DNA of 36,541 bases from Chitinophagaceae bacterium (GTDB lineage: Bacteria; Bacteroidota; Bacteroidia; Chitinophagales; Chitinophagaceae), in assembly GCA_947447005.1 (NCBI GenBank), contig CANFHO010000020.1, forward strand, positions 1 to 36,541. The letters are read 5' to 3'. The translations under genes and the position numbers were made by a program. This document shows, piece by piece, positions 25,134 to 33,514 of the stretch. Below the pieces are notes generated by a model. It was not told where the DNA came from and made no database searches. It was given only the letters and a program-made list of their open reading frames with translations. Within the stretch, counting starts at the first letter, position 1, and each line of letters begins with the position of its first letter.

Positions 25134-25871
25134 ATGAGACAAAACCTACTCTGAATAGGATTCCTAATACTTTTATGTATTTCAGCCTTACATTCTTCAT
25201 TCGCCCAAATCTGTAATAAGTCGGATCTCCCCGTCAATCTTCAAAATGGATTGGTAGCATTTTATCCATTTTGTGGCAATGCCAATGATGCAAGTGGGAA
25301 TGGGAATAATGGGACCGTGAATGGTTCTGTATTAACATCCGATCGATTTGGAAGTAATGATAACGCTTATAGTTTTAATAACAATACGATTTCTATTCCT
25401 CATCAATCATATTTTGGATTTTCAAATACGAGTAAATTTAGCGTTAGTTTATGGGCATATAAAACTGTAAATAATAATTTTGTTCATTTCATTGGACTGA
25501 GACAACCTGGTGGACAATCTCAATTTTGGCAAATTTATACTTATGCAGGTGACCTTTTATTTCAAACAAACGAAAATACTCATATGTTTGGAGCAAATGC
25601 AACAGGTCAAGCTGGTGATATTAATGTATGGGTTAATATTATTGGCACTTTTGAAAATGGAAATTGGAGGCTATATATTAATGGAAGCCTACGTGGCTCA
25701 TATTCAAGTAATGATAATTTCAATAATGATGTTAATACAGAATTGACAATTGGAAATTCAGGAAATTTTCAACCTTTTTATGGGAAAATTGATGATGTGA
25801 TGATCTATGACAGGGCATTAACTCCTTGCGAAATATCACAATTATATAATGCAACACCATCTCAACCTTAA
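25134..25871 (+). pseudogene. LamG/concanavalin-like secreted protein, broken by an in-frame TGA
   Basis: From ATG the frame reads MRQNLL, then TGA (25152-25154), then IGFLILLCISALHSSFAQICNKSD and on without interruption. Both sides of the stop belong to one good signal peptide, so the stop falls inside it. The remainder (about 210 residues) is a LamG-type jelly roll: LVAFYPFCGNANDASGNGNNG, DRFGSNDNAYSFNNN, and WRLYINGSLRGSY...IDDVMIYDRALTPCEI. Such domains bind glycans or adhere to surfaces in Bacteroidota exported proteins, usually with a C-terminal T9SS sorting domain. None is present here, so the 3' end may also be lost. A restart at TTG 25251 would give a protein with no export signal. 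Confidence 0.75.
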
Positions 25872-25979
25872 ATTCTGCAAGTACCAAAAACAGGAGCTTT
25901 GAAATTTCGTTGATATATAGTTTTCTTGACAAAACCGAATACCGACGTTTTGTACCTTGGTATTGATAGAAAATATATT

Positions 25980-28340
25980 CTATTTAATGAGATTTAATTT
26001 AATTGTTAAGCCCATTGTTTTAGGATTACCCAAATGCGCTGCCCCAAAATCATAGGCATATTCGATATACTTTTGATCAAGTGCATTTCTCACCCAGATA
26101 TACACACCAAATTTTTCAGACTCCAGTCCTGTTCTGAAATTCAACAAACCATATTGTTTCTGCTCAATGGTATTGGCTATATCAAAATATTGCTTTCCAA
26201 ATTGCTTATACTCACCTCTTAACACAAAACTGTATTTGCTTTTTTCTGTCAATAAATGTTGATATTGAAGCGAAATGAAATTGGTCGTCAATGGCGTAAA
26301 TATCTGACGCTTGCCGGATAAATTAACAATATTTCCATTCTGACCAGTTATATAGGATGAGTATTTCGCGTTTGTTAAACCCCCATTGTAACTGAATACA
26401 ATTCCATTTACAGGTATGGCAGACAATTCAAATTCCAATCCTTTAGATGTCAATCTTCCTGCATTTTTAATGATTGTTATGGCATCTGGCAATACAAGGG
26501 TAGGAACTTGCACATGGTCAACAATGGTATAAAATGCAGCAATTCCAAAACGAAGGCGTTGATTTAATTCATCACCACGGATACCTGCTTCTATGTTATT
26601 GCTGTATTCGGGTTGATAGTTCAGCAATGGCACCTGCGATGGATCTGATGAAATAGATGTAATACCTCCTGAACGGAAACCTCTGCTGTAATTCAAATAC
26701 CAAATGCTTGATTTGCTTCTGTTGTACTGTAATCCAATTTTAGGTGAAGCCGCTATATAGGATGATGACTTGCTAATAGCTTCCTGTGTTGTAAAGGCAG
26801 GGGATGGTTGTTTCTCATATTCTGAAGAACTGGTCATTTTCCTGAACTCATTGTCAATTCTGAGTCCTGCATTCAATGCCAATCGCTCGCCCAATGACCA
26901 TTTTACATTTCCATAACCGGCCAATCCACTGTTTTGTGCATGATTGATGGATATCACCGAGAAGTTAACATCCGGAACACCTATAAAACCTGCATCTTTA
27001 CCAAATACTGTTGCCTGTTTGTTCGGACTGTTCTGACTATAATAATACAAACCTGTTGTCCAATTCAATTTCTTTTGAAGCAGTTCACTTGAACTCCATT
27101 TCAGTTCTTGTGTAAATGCATTCACTTTATTGAATGTTGGTCCATAATTGTTATAAATGCCAACAATATTATAGGGAGAAAAATCTGCATCGATGGTATT
27201 GTCATAATACCTGTAATTCTGTTGATATGCAGATTGAAGCAGAAAATCAGTTTTCTCTCCTTTGTGTTTGATTGTTAATGAACTATTGGATGTTTTATCA
27301 TGCATGGATGTTACATTGTCTTGCGACAAATGATAAGGGTTTGAAAACAAATCTCCAATGTCGCCAACCAAAGGATATGCGCCATTGTTTTTTGCTCCAT
27401 ATAATTTTTGATCCAATTGGGCTGTCCAGCTGCTATTCAGAAAATATTTCAATTGGAAATGAAAGGCTGATTGATTCTGCTTGTCAAATTTACTTTTGGT
27501 ATAATCATTGTAGTAAAATCCATCTTTTACATCGCTCAATACAGAGGCACTGGCAAATAACTTGTTTTGAATGATGGGAAATCTGTAAGAACCTGAAAAT
27601 CTTTTTTGTCCATGATCTCCTACATTGATCTCAGCATTCAATCCTTTCTGACTTCCTACTTTTTTGGTAATGATGTTGATGATTCCGCCAATGCTGTTTC
27701 TTCCATACATGGTTCCTTGAGGACCTCTCAGGATTTCTATTCGTTCTATATCATTTAACTGAGGAATATACGTATCCAGGCTGAATTGGGATACACCATC
27801 TATATAGGTAGATACTCCTTGTTCATAGGATGTGGAACCTATTCCACGGATAAATGCAACATTCCTGTTGTCGCCAGACTGTGCCAGGTTGAAATTAGGG
27901 GAGAGGCCACTAAGGTCATTGATTGACCACAATCTTAACCTTTCTATTTCTTTTTGGTTGAATGAGGTAAATGAACCTGCGGTTCTGTTTGAACTTGCTT
28001 CTTTCTTATCGCCGGTGATGATTACATCATCCAGTTTTTTAAAGCCATAAGCAAGCTCAATTTCAATCGAGTTGTGTTTGGTGAAATCCACTTCATGAAA
28101 TGAATTTGAAAATCCAAAAGCACTGATTTCAACAAAATATACACCCTTTGGTATATTTTGAATTGATATTATCCCTTTTGAGGATTCAATTTTTGCGTTT
28201 TCAACATTCAGAATATGGACATTGGCATGCTCAATATTTTTACCAGCAGGGTCTTTCAGAATTAAACTAAATGATTCTGTTTTTTGTGCAATTGCAAATT
28301 CCGTCAGAAACAATAAAATCAATGAAATCAAGCCACGCAT
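25980..28340 (-). CDS. TonB-dependent outer-membrane receptor
   Basis: 786 residues. A signal peptide covers 1-19 (ends AIAQ). A probable carboxypeptidase-regulatory-like beta domain (20-98) follows, then a TonB box LDDVIIT (103-109). The plug (about 115-230) has the conserved ERIEILRGPQGTMYGRNSIG (199-218), and a beta barrel completes the protein. The plug resembles siderophore- and vitamin-type receptors more than SusC proteins, and no SusD gene accompanies it. Substrate unknown. The protein ends LNLIK rather than with an aromatic residue. It is the last gene of the minus-strand run but is set apart from yihY by 107 bp with a palindrome and a near-consensus -7 box (TAAATTTT, 28347-28354), so it probably has its own regulated promoter. 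Confidence 0.88.
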   Translation of the reverse strand: MRGLISLILLFLTEFAIAQKTESFSLILKDPAGKNIEHANVHILNVENAKIESSKGIISIQNIPKGVYFVEISAFGFSNSFHEVDFTKHNSIEIELAYGFKKLDDVIITGDKKEASSNRTAGSFTSFNQKEIERLRLWSINDLSGLSPNFNLAQSGDNRNVAFIRGIGSTSYEQGVSTYIDGVSQFSLDTYIPQLNDIERIEILRGPQGTMYGRNSIGGIINIITKKVGSQKGLNAEINVGDHGQKRFSGSYRFPIIQNKLFASASVLSDVKDGFYYNDYTKSKFDKQNQSAFHFQLKYFLNSSWTAQLDQKLYGAKNNGAYPLVGDIGDLFSNPYHLSQDNVTSMHDKTSNSSLTIKHKGEKTDFLLQSAYQQNYRYYDNTIDADFSPYNIVGIYNNYGPTFNKVNAFTQELKWSSSELLQKKLNWTTGLYYYSQNSPNKQATVFGKDAGFIGVPDVNFSVISINHAQNSGLAGYGNVKWSLGERLALNAGLRIDNEFRKMTSSSEYEKQPSPAFTTQEAISKSSSYIAASPKIGLQYNRSKSSIWYLNYSRGFRSGGITSISSDPSQVPLLNYQPEYSNNIEAGIRGDELNQRLRFGIAAFYTIVDHVQVPTLVLPDAITIIKNAGRLTSKGLEFELSAIPVNGIVFSYNGGLTNAKYSSYITGQNGNIVNLSGKRQIFTPLTTNFISLQYQHLLTEKSKYSFVLRGEYKQFGKQYFDIANTIEQKQYGLLNFRTGLESEKFGVYIWVRNALDQKYIEYAYDFGAAHLGNPKTMGLTIKLNLIK

Positions 28341-28392
28341 ATCTTTAAAATTTACAATGAGAAAAAAAGAAAATAGTTAGACGCTAAATCGT

Positions 28393-28409
28393 TTTACGAA
28401 TTTCGTAAA
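28393..28409. promoter_or_regulatory. 17-bp palindrome upstream of the TonB receptor gene
   Basis: TTTACGAATTTCGTAAA is a perfect 8+1+8 palindrome. If the TAAATTTT box at 28347-28354 is the -7 element, the palindrome centre lies about 60 bp upstream of the transcription start, a position used by activators of the CRP/FNR type. The protein that binds is unknown. Confidence 0.5.
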
Positions 28410-28447
28410 TCTTTGACAATTGAAGATTATTTTTTGTTTGAATCTGA

Positions 28448-29395
28448 CTAATGTTTTTTTCTTCTTTCGGCAATGCTTTTCAAAGAATTGATACTAACAT
28501 TCAGCTCAAATCCGATCAGCAATACAAGAGAATTTACAAATACCAGAAACATAAGAATCAAAATACTTCCAATTGAGCCATATACTTTGTTGTAATGAGC
28601 AATATTGTTTACCCAATAGGAGAAAATATAGGTGAATAGCATCACAAGAATGGTTGCGAGTATAGAACCGGGAGTTCTGATCCTCCATTTTTTTTGAACA
28701 TGTGGACCATATCGATAAATCATACCGATGGAAGTAAAAATCAATAGAAATATAATGATGAACTGTATGAGTTTGAAAATCATGTCTGCAAACTTATCTT
28801 TGATATTGAAATAATCTGCCAACCAGTTCAATACAATGGTTTGGGTCAACATGATAAATATCGTTCCAAAAACCAGCATCACAATCACGGTTGTTAATTT
28901 GATGGCAGCCCATCTCACCTGAATGAAGTTCCTTTTTTCAACGTCAATATGCAACATCGACTTTCTGAATGTGCGCATGACGGTTAGAGTAGCGTTGGAT
29001 GAAAAGTACAAGGCCAAAACCAAACCTGATGATAACAAGCCGGTGCCTGTTGAAAAGAAATCATCCATCAGATTTTTGATTATTCTGTAAGTGCCCTGGT
29101 CAGGTGTGATTGTTTTAACAATGATGAGAATCTCCTTATATAATTTCTTGGATCCAGGGATATTGGATAACAATGTAAAAATGAAAATCAGAAAGGGTGG
29201 CACTGCCATAAGGAAATTAAATGCAATAGAGGCGGCTCTTTCATTCAAACCTATTTTTTGTGTTTGGTTGAAAAAGAATTTGATGACATCATACAAAGGC
29301 AATCCTTCAAAACCAGGTAAAATCATTTTTTTAGATCTGGTTACCAGAAATTTGATGGGTCTGCTTTCTATGACGATTCTTTCCAGTTTAGTCAT
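28448..29395 (-). CDS. YihY/BrkB family inner-membrane protein
   Basis: 315 residues with about six membrane helices. The family landmarks are present: NERAASIAFNFLMAVPPFLIFIFTLL in the first helix region, GLVLALYFSSNATLTVMRTFRKS, and the C-terminal YGSIGSILILMFLVFVNSLVLLIGFELN. This family was once called ribonuclease BN, but that activity belongs to another protein; its real function is unknown. It follows mltG by 9 nt and is probably in the same transcript. Confidence 0.9.
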   Translation of the reverse strand: MTKLERIVIESRPIKFLVTRSKKMILPGFEGLPLYDVIKFFFNQTQKIGLNERAASIAFNFLMAVPPFLIFIFTLLSNIPGSKKLYKEILIIVKTITPDQGTYRIIKNLMDDFFSTGTGLLSSGLVLALYFSSNATLTVMRTFRKSMLHIDVEKRNFIQVRWAAIKLTTVIVMLVFGTIFIMLTQTIVLNWLADYFNIKDKFADMIFKLIQFIIIFLLIFTSIGMIYRYGPHVQKKWRIRTPGSILATILVMLFTYIFSYWVNNIAHYNKVYGSIGSILILMFLVFVNSLVLLIGFELNVSINSLKSIAERRKKH

Positions 29396-29404
29396 CTCAT
29401 GTTA

Positions 29405-30469
29405 TTAATGGATTCTTAAACTATCCAATGCTCTTCTGTATTTCCTGGCATTTTCCATATGCTCAACATCCGAGGCTGCAAAATTATGAGATCCTGAAAA
29501 ATCAGGTTTAGCACAAAAGAAAAGAAATTCCGTTTTTACACCTTTCAATACAGCATCTATTGTTGGAATAGACGGAGTGCAAATGGGGCCAGGAGGGAGG
29601 CCCTTGTTTTTATATGTATTATACGGATTGCCTGACGTGGCATTGATATGTGCTTGGGTAACACGTTTGATGCTGAAATCTCCTACAGCAAATTTTACAG
29701 TAGGGTCAGCACCGAGGTTCATGCCTTTGTGAATTCTGTTGAGGTACACACTTGCAATAATAGGTTTCTCTTCATTATCATTCGTTTCTTCTTCGATAAT
29801 TGATGCTAAAACGTACACTTCTTCTTTTGATATCTTCAGATTTTTTGCTTTATCTATTCTGCTGTCTGTCCAGAATTTATTGGATTCCTTTTGCATGCGT
29901 TCCATGAATGACCGAGGGCTGGTATTCCAATATATATCATATGTGTTTGGAATAATAATGGTCATGGCATTATCACGATCAAGTCCTATCGCTGCGAGGG
30001 AGTCTGCATTGTTTAAAAATTTGATTAAATCTGCCGTTGAACATTCAATTTTTTCACCAACAAATTCTGCTAGATCCTTTTTGGTACGAAATTTATTGAT
30101 GGTAAGTTTTACAGGGGTTTGTTTGCCTGAATTCAAATTGCGGAAGATGGTGAATACACTTGCATCTTTTTTAAATACATACCGACCTGGTTTGATATCA
30201 TCCCAATATCCAAATATATCTGCCAATGCAAGAAAGGTAGTGAATTGAACGGGTTTGATGATATTGCTGATTATCGGTTTTACATAAACCTTTTGTGCTT
30301 TTTTATTTGGAATCAAAATGGTTGCTTCGTCTAAATCAAAGCTGGTGGCTGGTCTCAGGAAAACCATATAGAAGAACAATGAAAATATGAATGCCAGCAG
30401 TGTCAGTAAAACAATACCTGTTTTTAAACCCGACTTCTTCTTTTTCCTGATGATCTTCTTTTTCGCCAT
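29405..30469 (-). CDS. mltG: Endolytic murein transglycosylase MltG
   Basis: Cuts nascent glycan strands next to the inner membrane and so sets peptidoglycan chain length. The 354 residues start with a very basic tail (MAKKKIIRKKKK), then one membrane helix (about 17-37) and the YceG-like domain. The catalytic glutamate lies in LASIIEEET (E226), followed by the family motifs VYLNRIHKGMNLGADPTVKFA and GLPPGPICTPS (290-300). It lies between secG and yihY, so the group serves envelope growth. A hairpin between secG and mltG may reduce read-through. Confidence 0.95.
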   Translation of the reverse strand: MAKKKIIRKKKKSGLKTGIVLLTLLAFIFSLFFYMVFLRPATSFDLDEATILIPNKKAQKVYVKPIISNIIKPVQFTTFLALADIFGYWDDIKPGRYVFKKDASVFTIFRNLNSGKQTPVKLTINKFRTKKDLAEFVGEKIECSTADLIKFLNNADSLAAIGLDRDNAMTIIIPNTYDIYWNTSPRSFMERMQKESNKFWTDSRIDKAKNLKISKEEVYVLASIIEEETNDNEEKPIIASVYLNRIHKGMNLGADPTVKFAVGDFSIKRVTQAHINATSGNPYNTYKNKGLPPGPICTPSIPTIDAVLKGVKTEFLFFCAKPDFSGSHNFAASDVEHMENARKYRRALDSLRIH

Positions 30470-30482
30470 ATCCTAAAATACA

Positions 30483-30509
30483 GAAACCCCACCATTCAGG
30501 CAGGGTTTC
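30483..30509 (-). terminator. Hairpin between secG and mltG
   Basis: GAAACCC and GGGTTTC pair across 13 nt, and further G-C pairs are possible inside. On the minus strand TGTATTTTAG follows, a weak U-run. It may be a partial terminator or attenuator 14 nt before the mltG start. Confidence 0.5.
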
Positions 30510-30526
30510 ATAATAAAATTTCGTTA

Positions 30527-30865
30527 TTATTTGTTCGTATCAGCAGGAGCAGGGGCTGGTGCTGGAGCAACTGGTTGCTGAACACTGTTTCCGGTTGTTG
30601 GGATTTTATTCAAATCATCGGAACTGCTGCCACTTGATTTTGAATTGATAACCAAGGCAGAAACGATGCAAAGTACAATCAATGCGCTGGAAAGAATCCA
30701 TGTTCCTTTCTCAAGAACATCATTTGTTTGTTTTACACCCATGAATTGGTTGCTCAAACCTGAAATATTTCCTGCCAATCCACCACCTTTTGGGTTTTGT
30801 ATCAAAACAATCGCACCCAATAAAACAGATGAAAGGATAATTAAAACGAGGAATAAAGTTGTCAT
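30527..30865 (-). CDS. secG: Preprotein translocase subunit SecG
   Basis: A small partner of SecYE that aids protein export. The 112 residues have two membrane helices (about 2-22 and 55-74), joined by the family's IQNPKGGGLAG and SNQFMGVKQT loop. A serine-rich segment and a C-terminal run of proline and alanine follow, which is common in Bacteroidota SecG. An upstream ATG in frame would overlap the preceding gene; MTTLFLVLII is the natural start and leaves a TGA-T-ATG junction with one base between genes, suggesting translational coupling. Confidence 0.92.
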   Translation of the reverse strand: MTTLFLVLIILSSVLLGAIVLIQNPKGGGLAGNISGLSNQFMGVKQTNDVLEKGTWILSSALIVLCIVSALVINSKSSGSSSDDLNKIPTTGNSVQQPVAPAPAPAPADTNK

Positions 30866-30866
30866 A

Positions 30867-31715
30867 TCAATTTTCTTTAATTTCTTTAATACGAGCGGCA
30901 AAAATATGGCTATTAGCAGGATTTTGCAAACTTAATTTATGGTATATCTCAATTGCCTTTTTATAAGCACCTTGTTTGACATAAACCTCGGCCATGGTTT
31001 CAGTAACAATCAAGTCAGAAGAAACGGTGTCTGCTTCTTTTTCCTGTGAAGATACTTGAGCATGTTGTTGCGTTTCTGGCTCAATTCTTTTCATGGTCTT
31101 TAGCCAGGCTGTGAAACTCTTTACTTTCGCACCTAAAGCATCCTTTTCTTCCATGTTTCCCAATTTAATTCCCTGGGAAGCAAAATAGTCCACTGCATGG
31201 TAGGGCTCAAATGTGAGCTGGTCTTCAGTAATAGGTTGATCCAATGTAGCTCTAAGGCTATCATTTCCTGTAAATAATACAGTCTCTTCCCCAGCCTCCT
31301 CAACCTCTTCAACCTCCTCAACTTTCTCAACTTCCTCAACTTCCTCAACCTCCTCAATTCCCTCAACCTCCTCAACTTCCTCAACCTCCTCAACTTCCTC
31401 AACCTCTTCAACCTCCTCAACCTCCTCAACCTCCTCAACCTCCTCAGACATAAACTTCTTAATCACTCCTCTTTCTGAATCATCACTTAACTGATAATCC
31501 AGCCAATGTGGATTGCTAAAATACAAGGCGGTGGCGGATACTGATTCAGGATAATGCCTGTCGTATGTTTCTTTTAATTTCAGCGTGTGGAGATACCGGA
31601 TAACCGATGAATAGGGGTACTGCTCAACCTTTGCCTGCAATTCATCCAGGGTCATCTCATCTAGACTCTCTCGTTCAAAAATGGTTTGTATAATATAATC
31701 TGTTTCCCTGGTCAT
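30867..31715 (-). CDS. TPR-like protein with an expanded Glu-Val-Glu repeat
   Basis: 282 residues, soluble; function unknown. The N-terminal part (1-88) begins MTRETDYIIQTIFERESLDEMT and looks helical. Residues about 91-141 are almost only Glu-Val-Glu triplets, encoded by a 9-bp tandem repeat. The C-terminal part has SFTAWLKTMKRI (about 200-212) and one TPR-like helix pair, ETMAEVYVKQGAYKKAIEIYHKL. It lies between lptE and secG, so a link to envelope assembly is possible but unproven. The start at 31715 is chosen because it avoids overlap with lptE; an ATG 18 codons upstream is also open. Confidence 0.75.
   Translation of the reverse strand: MTRETDYIIQTIFERESLDEMTLDELQAKVEQYPYSSVIRYLHTLKLKETYDRHYPESVSATALYFSNPHWLDYQLSDDSERGVIKKFMSEEVEEVEEVEEVEEVEEVEEVEEVEEVEGIEEVEEVEEVEKVEEVEEVEEAGEETVLFTGNDSLRATLDQPITEDQLTFEPYHAVDYFASQGIKLGNMEEKDALGAKVKSFTAWLKTMKRIEPETQQHAQVSSQEKEADTVSSDLIVTETMAEVYVKQGAYKKAIEIYHKLSLQNPANSHIFAARIKEIKEN
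31295..31446 (-). repeat. Coding nonamer array GAGGTTGAG
   Basis: About 17 units of 9 bp (GAGGTTGAG, GAAGTTGAG, GAAGAGGTT phases) in a row, all in frame and giving Glu-Val-Glu. The unit is the same as in the hairpins after the ABC-F gene and after infC. Single variants (GGAATTGAG, AAAGTTGAG) break the array, giving GIE and KVE. Confidence 0.92.
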
Positions 31716-31734
31716 TCTGCTAATATAAACCGCT

Positions 31735-32262
31735 TTACCAATTTGAAAAAATTCTGGTGAAAATCTCATCCACCAAATTAGTTACCATTTGCTCATTTAA
31801 CTCAGATTCAGCCTGACTTAGACTCAATTGTGCATTGAATGGAAAGCTTCGGGTAATATCTGCTTCAAAATCTTTTTTTTCTTCTTTTCGATTCTTGAAA
31901 ATGATATGGATAGTTACATTTAAATTATTGCTGGCCACTTGTTTATCACTGATACCTGAAGTGTTAACAGAGTAGTCGCTGATGTAACCACTGATCTCAT
32001 AATCACCTTCATCATTGGTTTGTGATAGCCTGGTTTGATTGATGATTTTCTGTTTCAATTTATCCGTCAGCTTGGGTCCCAATTGAGGATTGATATACCT
32101 GGCCTTATTTTCAATAAAAAACACCCTGACTGTTTTGATATTGGGTGGAATAGAAGCATCATTCAGGGAATAACGACATGTTCCCTGAATACTGACAAGG
32201 AAACCCAAAAACAAAACGATCTGAACCAGGATTCTCCTGGGTTTATAGGTCTTCAATGTCAT
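31735..32262 (-). CDS. lptE: LptE-like lipopolysaccharide assembly lipoprotein
   Basis: LptE plugs the LptD barrel and helps insert LPS into the outer membrane. The 175 residues begin with a basic stretch and a hydrophobic helix (about 10-27), then CRYSLNDASIPPNIKTVRVFFIENKA, the family's start with a probable lipidated cysteine. The middle has TDKLKQKIINQTRLSQTNDEGDYEISGYISDY, typical of the fold. The lipobox QGTC is poor: Thr at -1 is unusual. It starts inside the end of the sigma-54 activator gene (20-nt overlap) and ends 20 nt before the next gene. Confidence 0.85.
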   Translation of the reverse strand: MTLKTYKPRRILVQIVLFLGFLVSIQGTCRYSLNDASIPPNIKTVRVFFIENKARYINPQLGPKLTDKLKQKIINQTRLSQTNDEGDYEISGYISDYSVNTSGISDKQVASNNLNVTIHIIFKNRKEEKKDFEADITRSFPFNAQLSLSQAESELNEQMVTNLVDEIFTRIFSNW

Positions 32263-33499
32263 ATTCCTTGAGTTTTCGATATAAGGTTCTTTCGCTGATT
32301 CCCAGATCTGATGCTGCATCCTTTCTTTTTCCTTTATGCTTTTTCAAAGCCTTTTCTATCAGGTCTTTTTCCATATCCATGATATTCAATGACTCTTCCA
32401 CCACGATCGGATCTTGAATGTCTCTTGAATCTGAAATAATCATCGGCTGATTTCCTACAGGAATAACAGCATTTATTGCAGGATCAACCAAAGTGGATTT
32501 TACATTTGGCATCTCCTGAAGGAAAGTGCTATCCATTGAATGCATAGCCCCGGAAGTATGTGAAGGATTCTGAAGGATATCAAAAAACATTTTCTTGAGT
32601 TCTGTGACATCTTTTTTCATGTCAAAAAACAATTTGTACATGATGTCTCGCTCATTCATGAACTCTTGGCCACCCCCACCTGAGGAATTTCCAACAACCA
32701 TGGGAAGATTGTTCCCTTCATGTTTGGGTAAGAATCTTTCCAATTCTTTCGGGGTGATCAACTTGCTTTCGGCCAATACAGAGATCTGCTCTGCAATATT
32801 TTTCAATTCTCTTACATTGCCCGGCCATGGGTAATTGATCAACATGCTTTTGGACTCATCATCCAATTGTATGGGACTCGTTCTGTATTTTTCAGCAAAA
32901 TCAACTGCAAACTTTCTAAATAAAAGGATGATGTCTTCTTTTCTTTCTCTCAATGAAGGAACCCTGATGGGCACTGTATTCAAACGATAATAAAGATCTT
33001 CCCTGAATTTATTGTTTTGGGTGGCTGTCAGAAGGTCTTTGTTCGTTGCAGCAATCACACGCACATCTGTCTTTTGCACTTTGGATGAACCCACCCGAAT
33101 GAATTCACTGTTTTCCAACACGCGAAGTAGTCTTGCCTGAGTTCCCAAAGGCATTTCTCCAATTTCATCCATAAACAGTGTGCCACCATTCACTGTTTCA
33201 AAATATCCTTTTCTGGAATCAACCGCACCCGTAAAGGAACCTTTTTCATGCCCAAATAACTCTGAATCAATAGTGCCTTCTGGAATAGCACCACAGTTAA
33301 CGGCAATAAATGAATTATGCTTTCTGGGAGACAAAGCATGAATGATCTGTGAGAAAATTTCCTTACCCACACCACTTTCTCCTGCAATCAACACAGTCAG
33401 GTCTGTATTGGCTACCTGCGTCGCAACTTGCAATGCATAATTCAAGGCAGGGGAGTTGCCGATGATTCCAAACCTGTTTTTAATACTTTGTATGTCCAT
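32243..33499 (-). CDS. Sigma-54-dependent transcriptional activator without receiver domain
   Basis: 418 residues. It starts almost directly with the AAA+ domain: Walker A GESGVGKE (40-47), the sigma-54 contact loop GSFTGA (87-92, Ser where Ala is commonest), Walker B TLFMDEIGE (107-115), and PWPGNVRELKN. A low-complexity middle (about 265-370) links to a C-terminal Fis-type helix-turn-helix (KKHKGKRKDAASDLGISERTLYRKLKEY). There is no N-terminal sensor, so activity must be set by level, a partner or the middle region. It lies between miaB and lptE. Targets unknown. Confidence 0.93.
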   Translation of the reverse strand: MDIQSIKNRFGIIGNSPALNYALQVATQVANTDLTVLIAGESGVGKEIFSQIIHALSPRKHNSFIAVNCGAIPEGTIDSELFGHEKGSFTGAVDSRKGYFETVNGGTLFMDEIGEMPLGTQARLLRVLENSEFIRVGSSKVQKTDVRVIAATNKDLLTATQNNKFREDLYYRLNTVPIRVPSLRERKEDIILLFRKFAVDFAEKYRTSPIQLDDESKSMLINYPWPGNVRELKNIAEQISVLAESKLITPKELERFLPKHEGNNLPMVVGNSSGGGGQEFMNERDIMYKLFFDMKKDVTELKKMFFDILQNPSHTSGAMHSMDSTFLQEMPNVKSTLVDPAINAVIPVGNQPMIISDSRDIQDPIVVEESLNIMDMEKDLIEKALKKHKGKRKDAASDLGISERTLYRKLKEYDIEDL

Positions 33500-33514
33500 A
33501 TAAAATGGCTGACT

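Noticed and set aside
25912..25979. Possible hairpin AATACC/GGTATT and promoter-like TACCTTGG between the LamG pseudogene and the TonB receptor gene
   Set aside because: The stem is short with a 15-nt loop, there is no T-run and no gene starts there; both converging genes end here.
31133..31438. 101-codon Arg-Leu-Arg rich frame
   Set aside because: It is a shadow of the nonamer array; the Glu-Val-Glu frame continues into well-formed protein on both sides.
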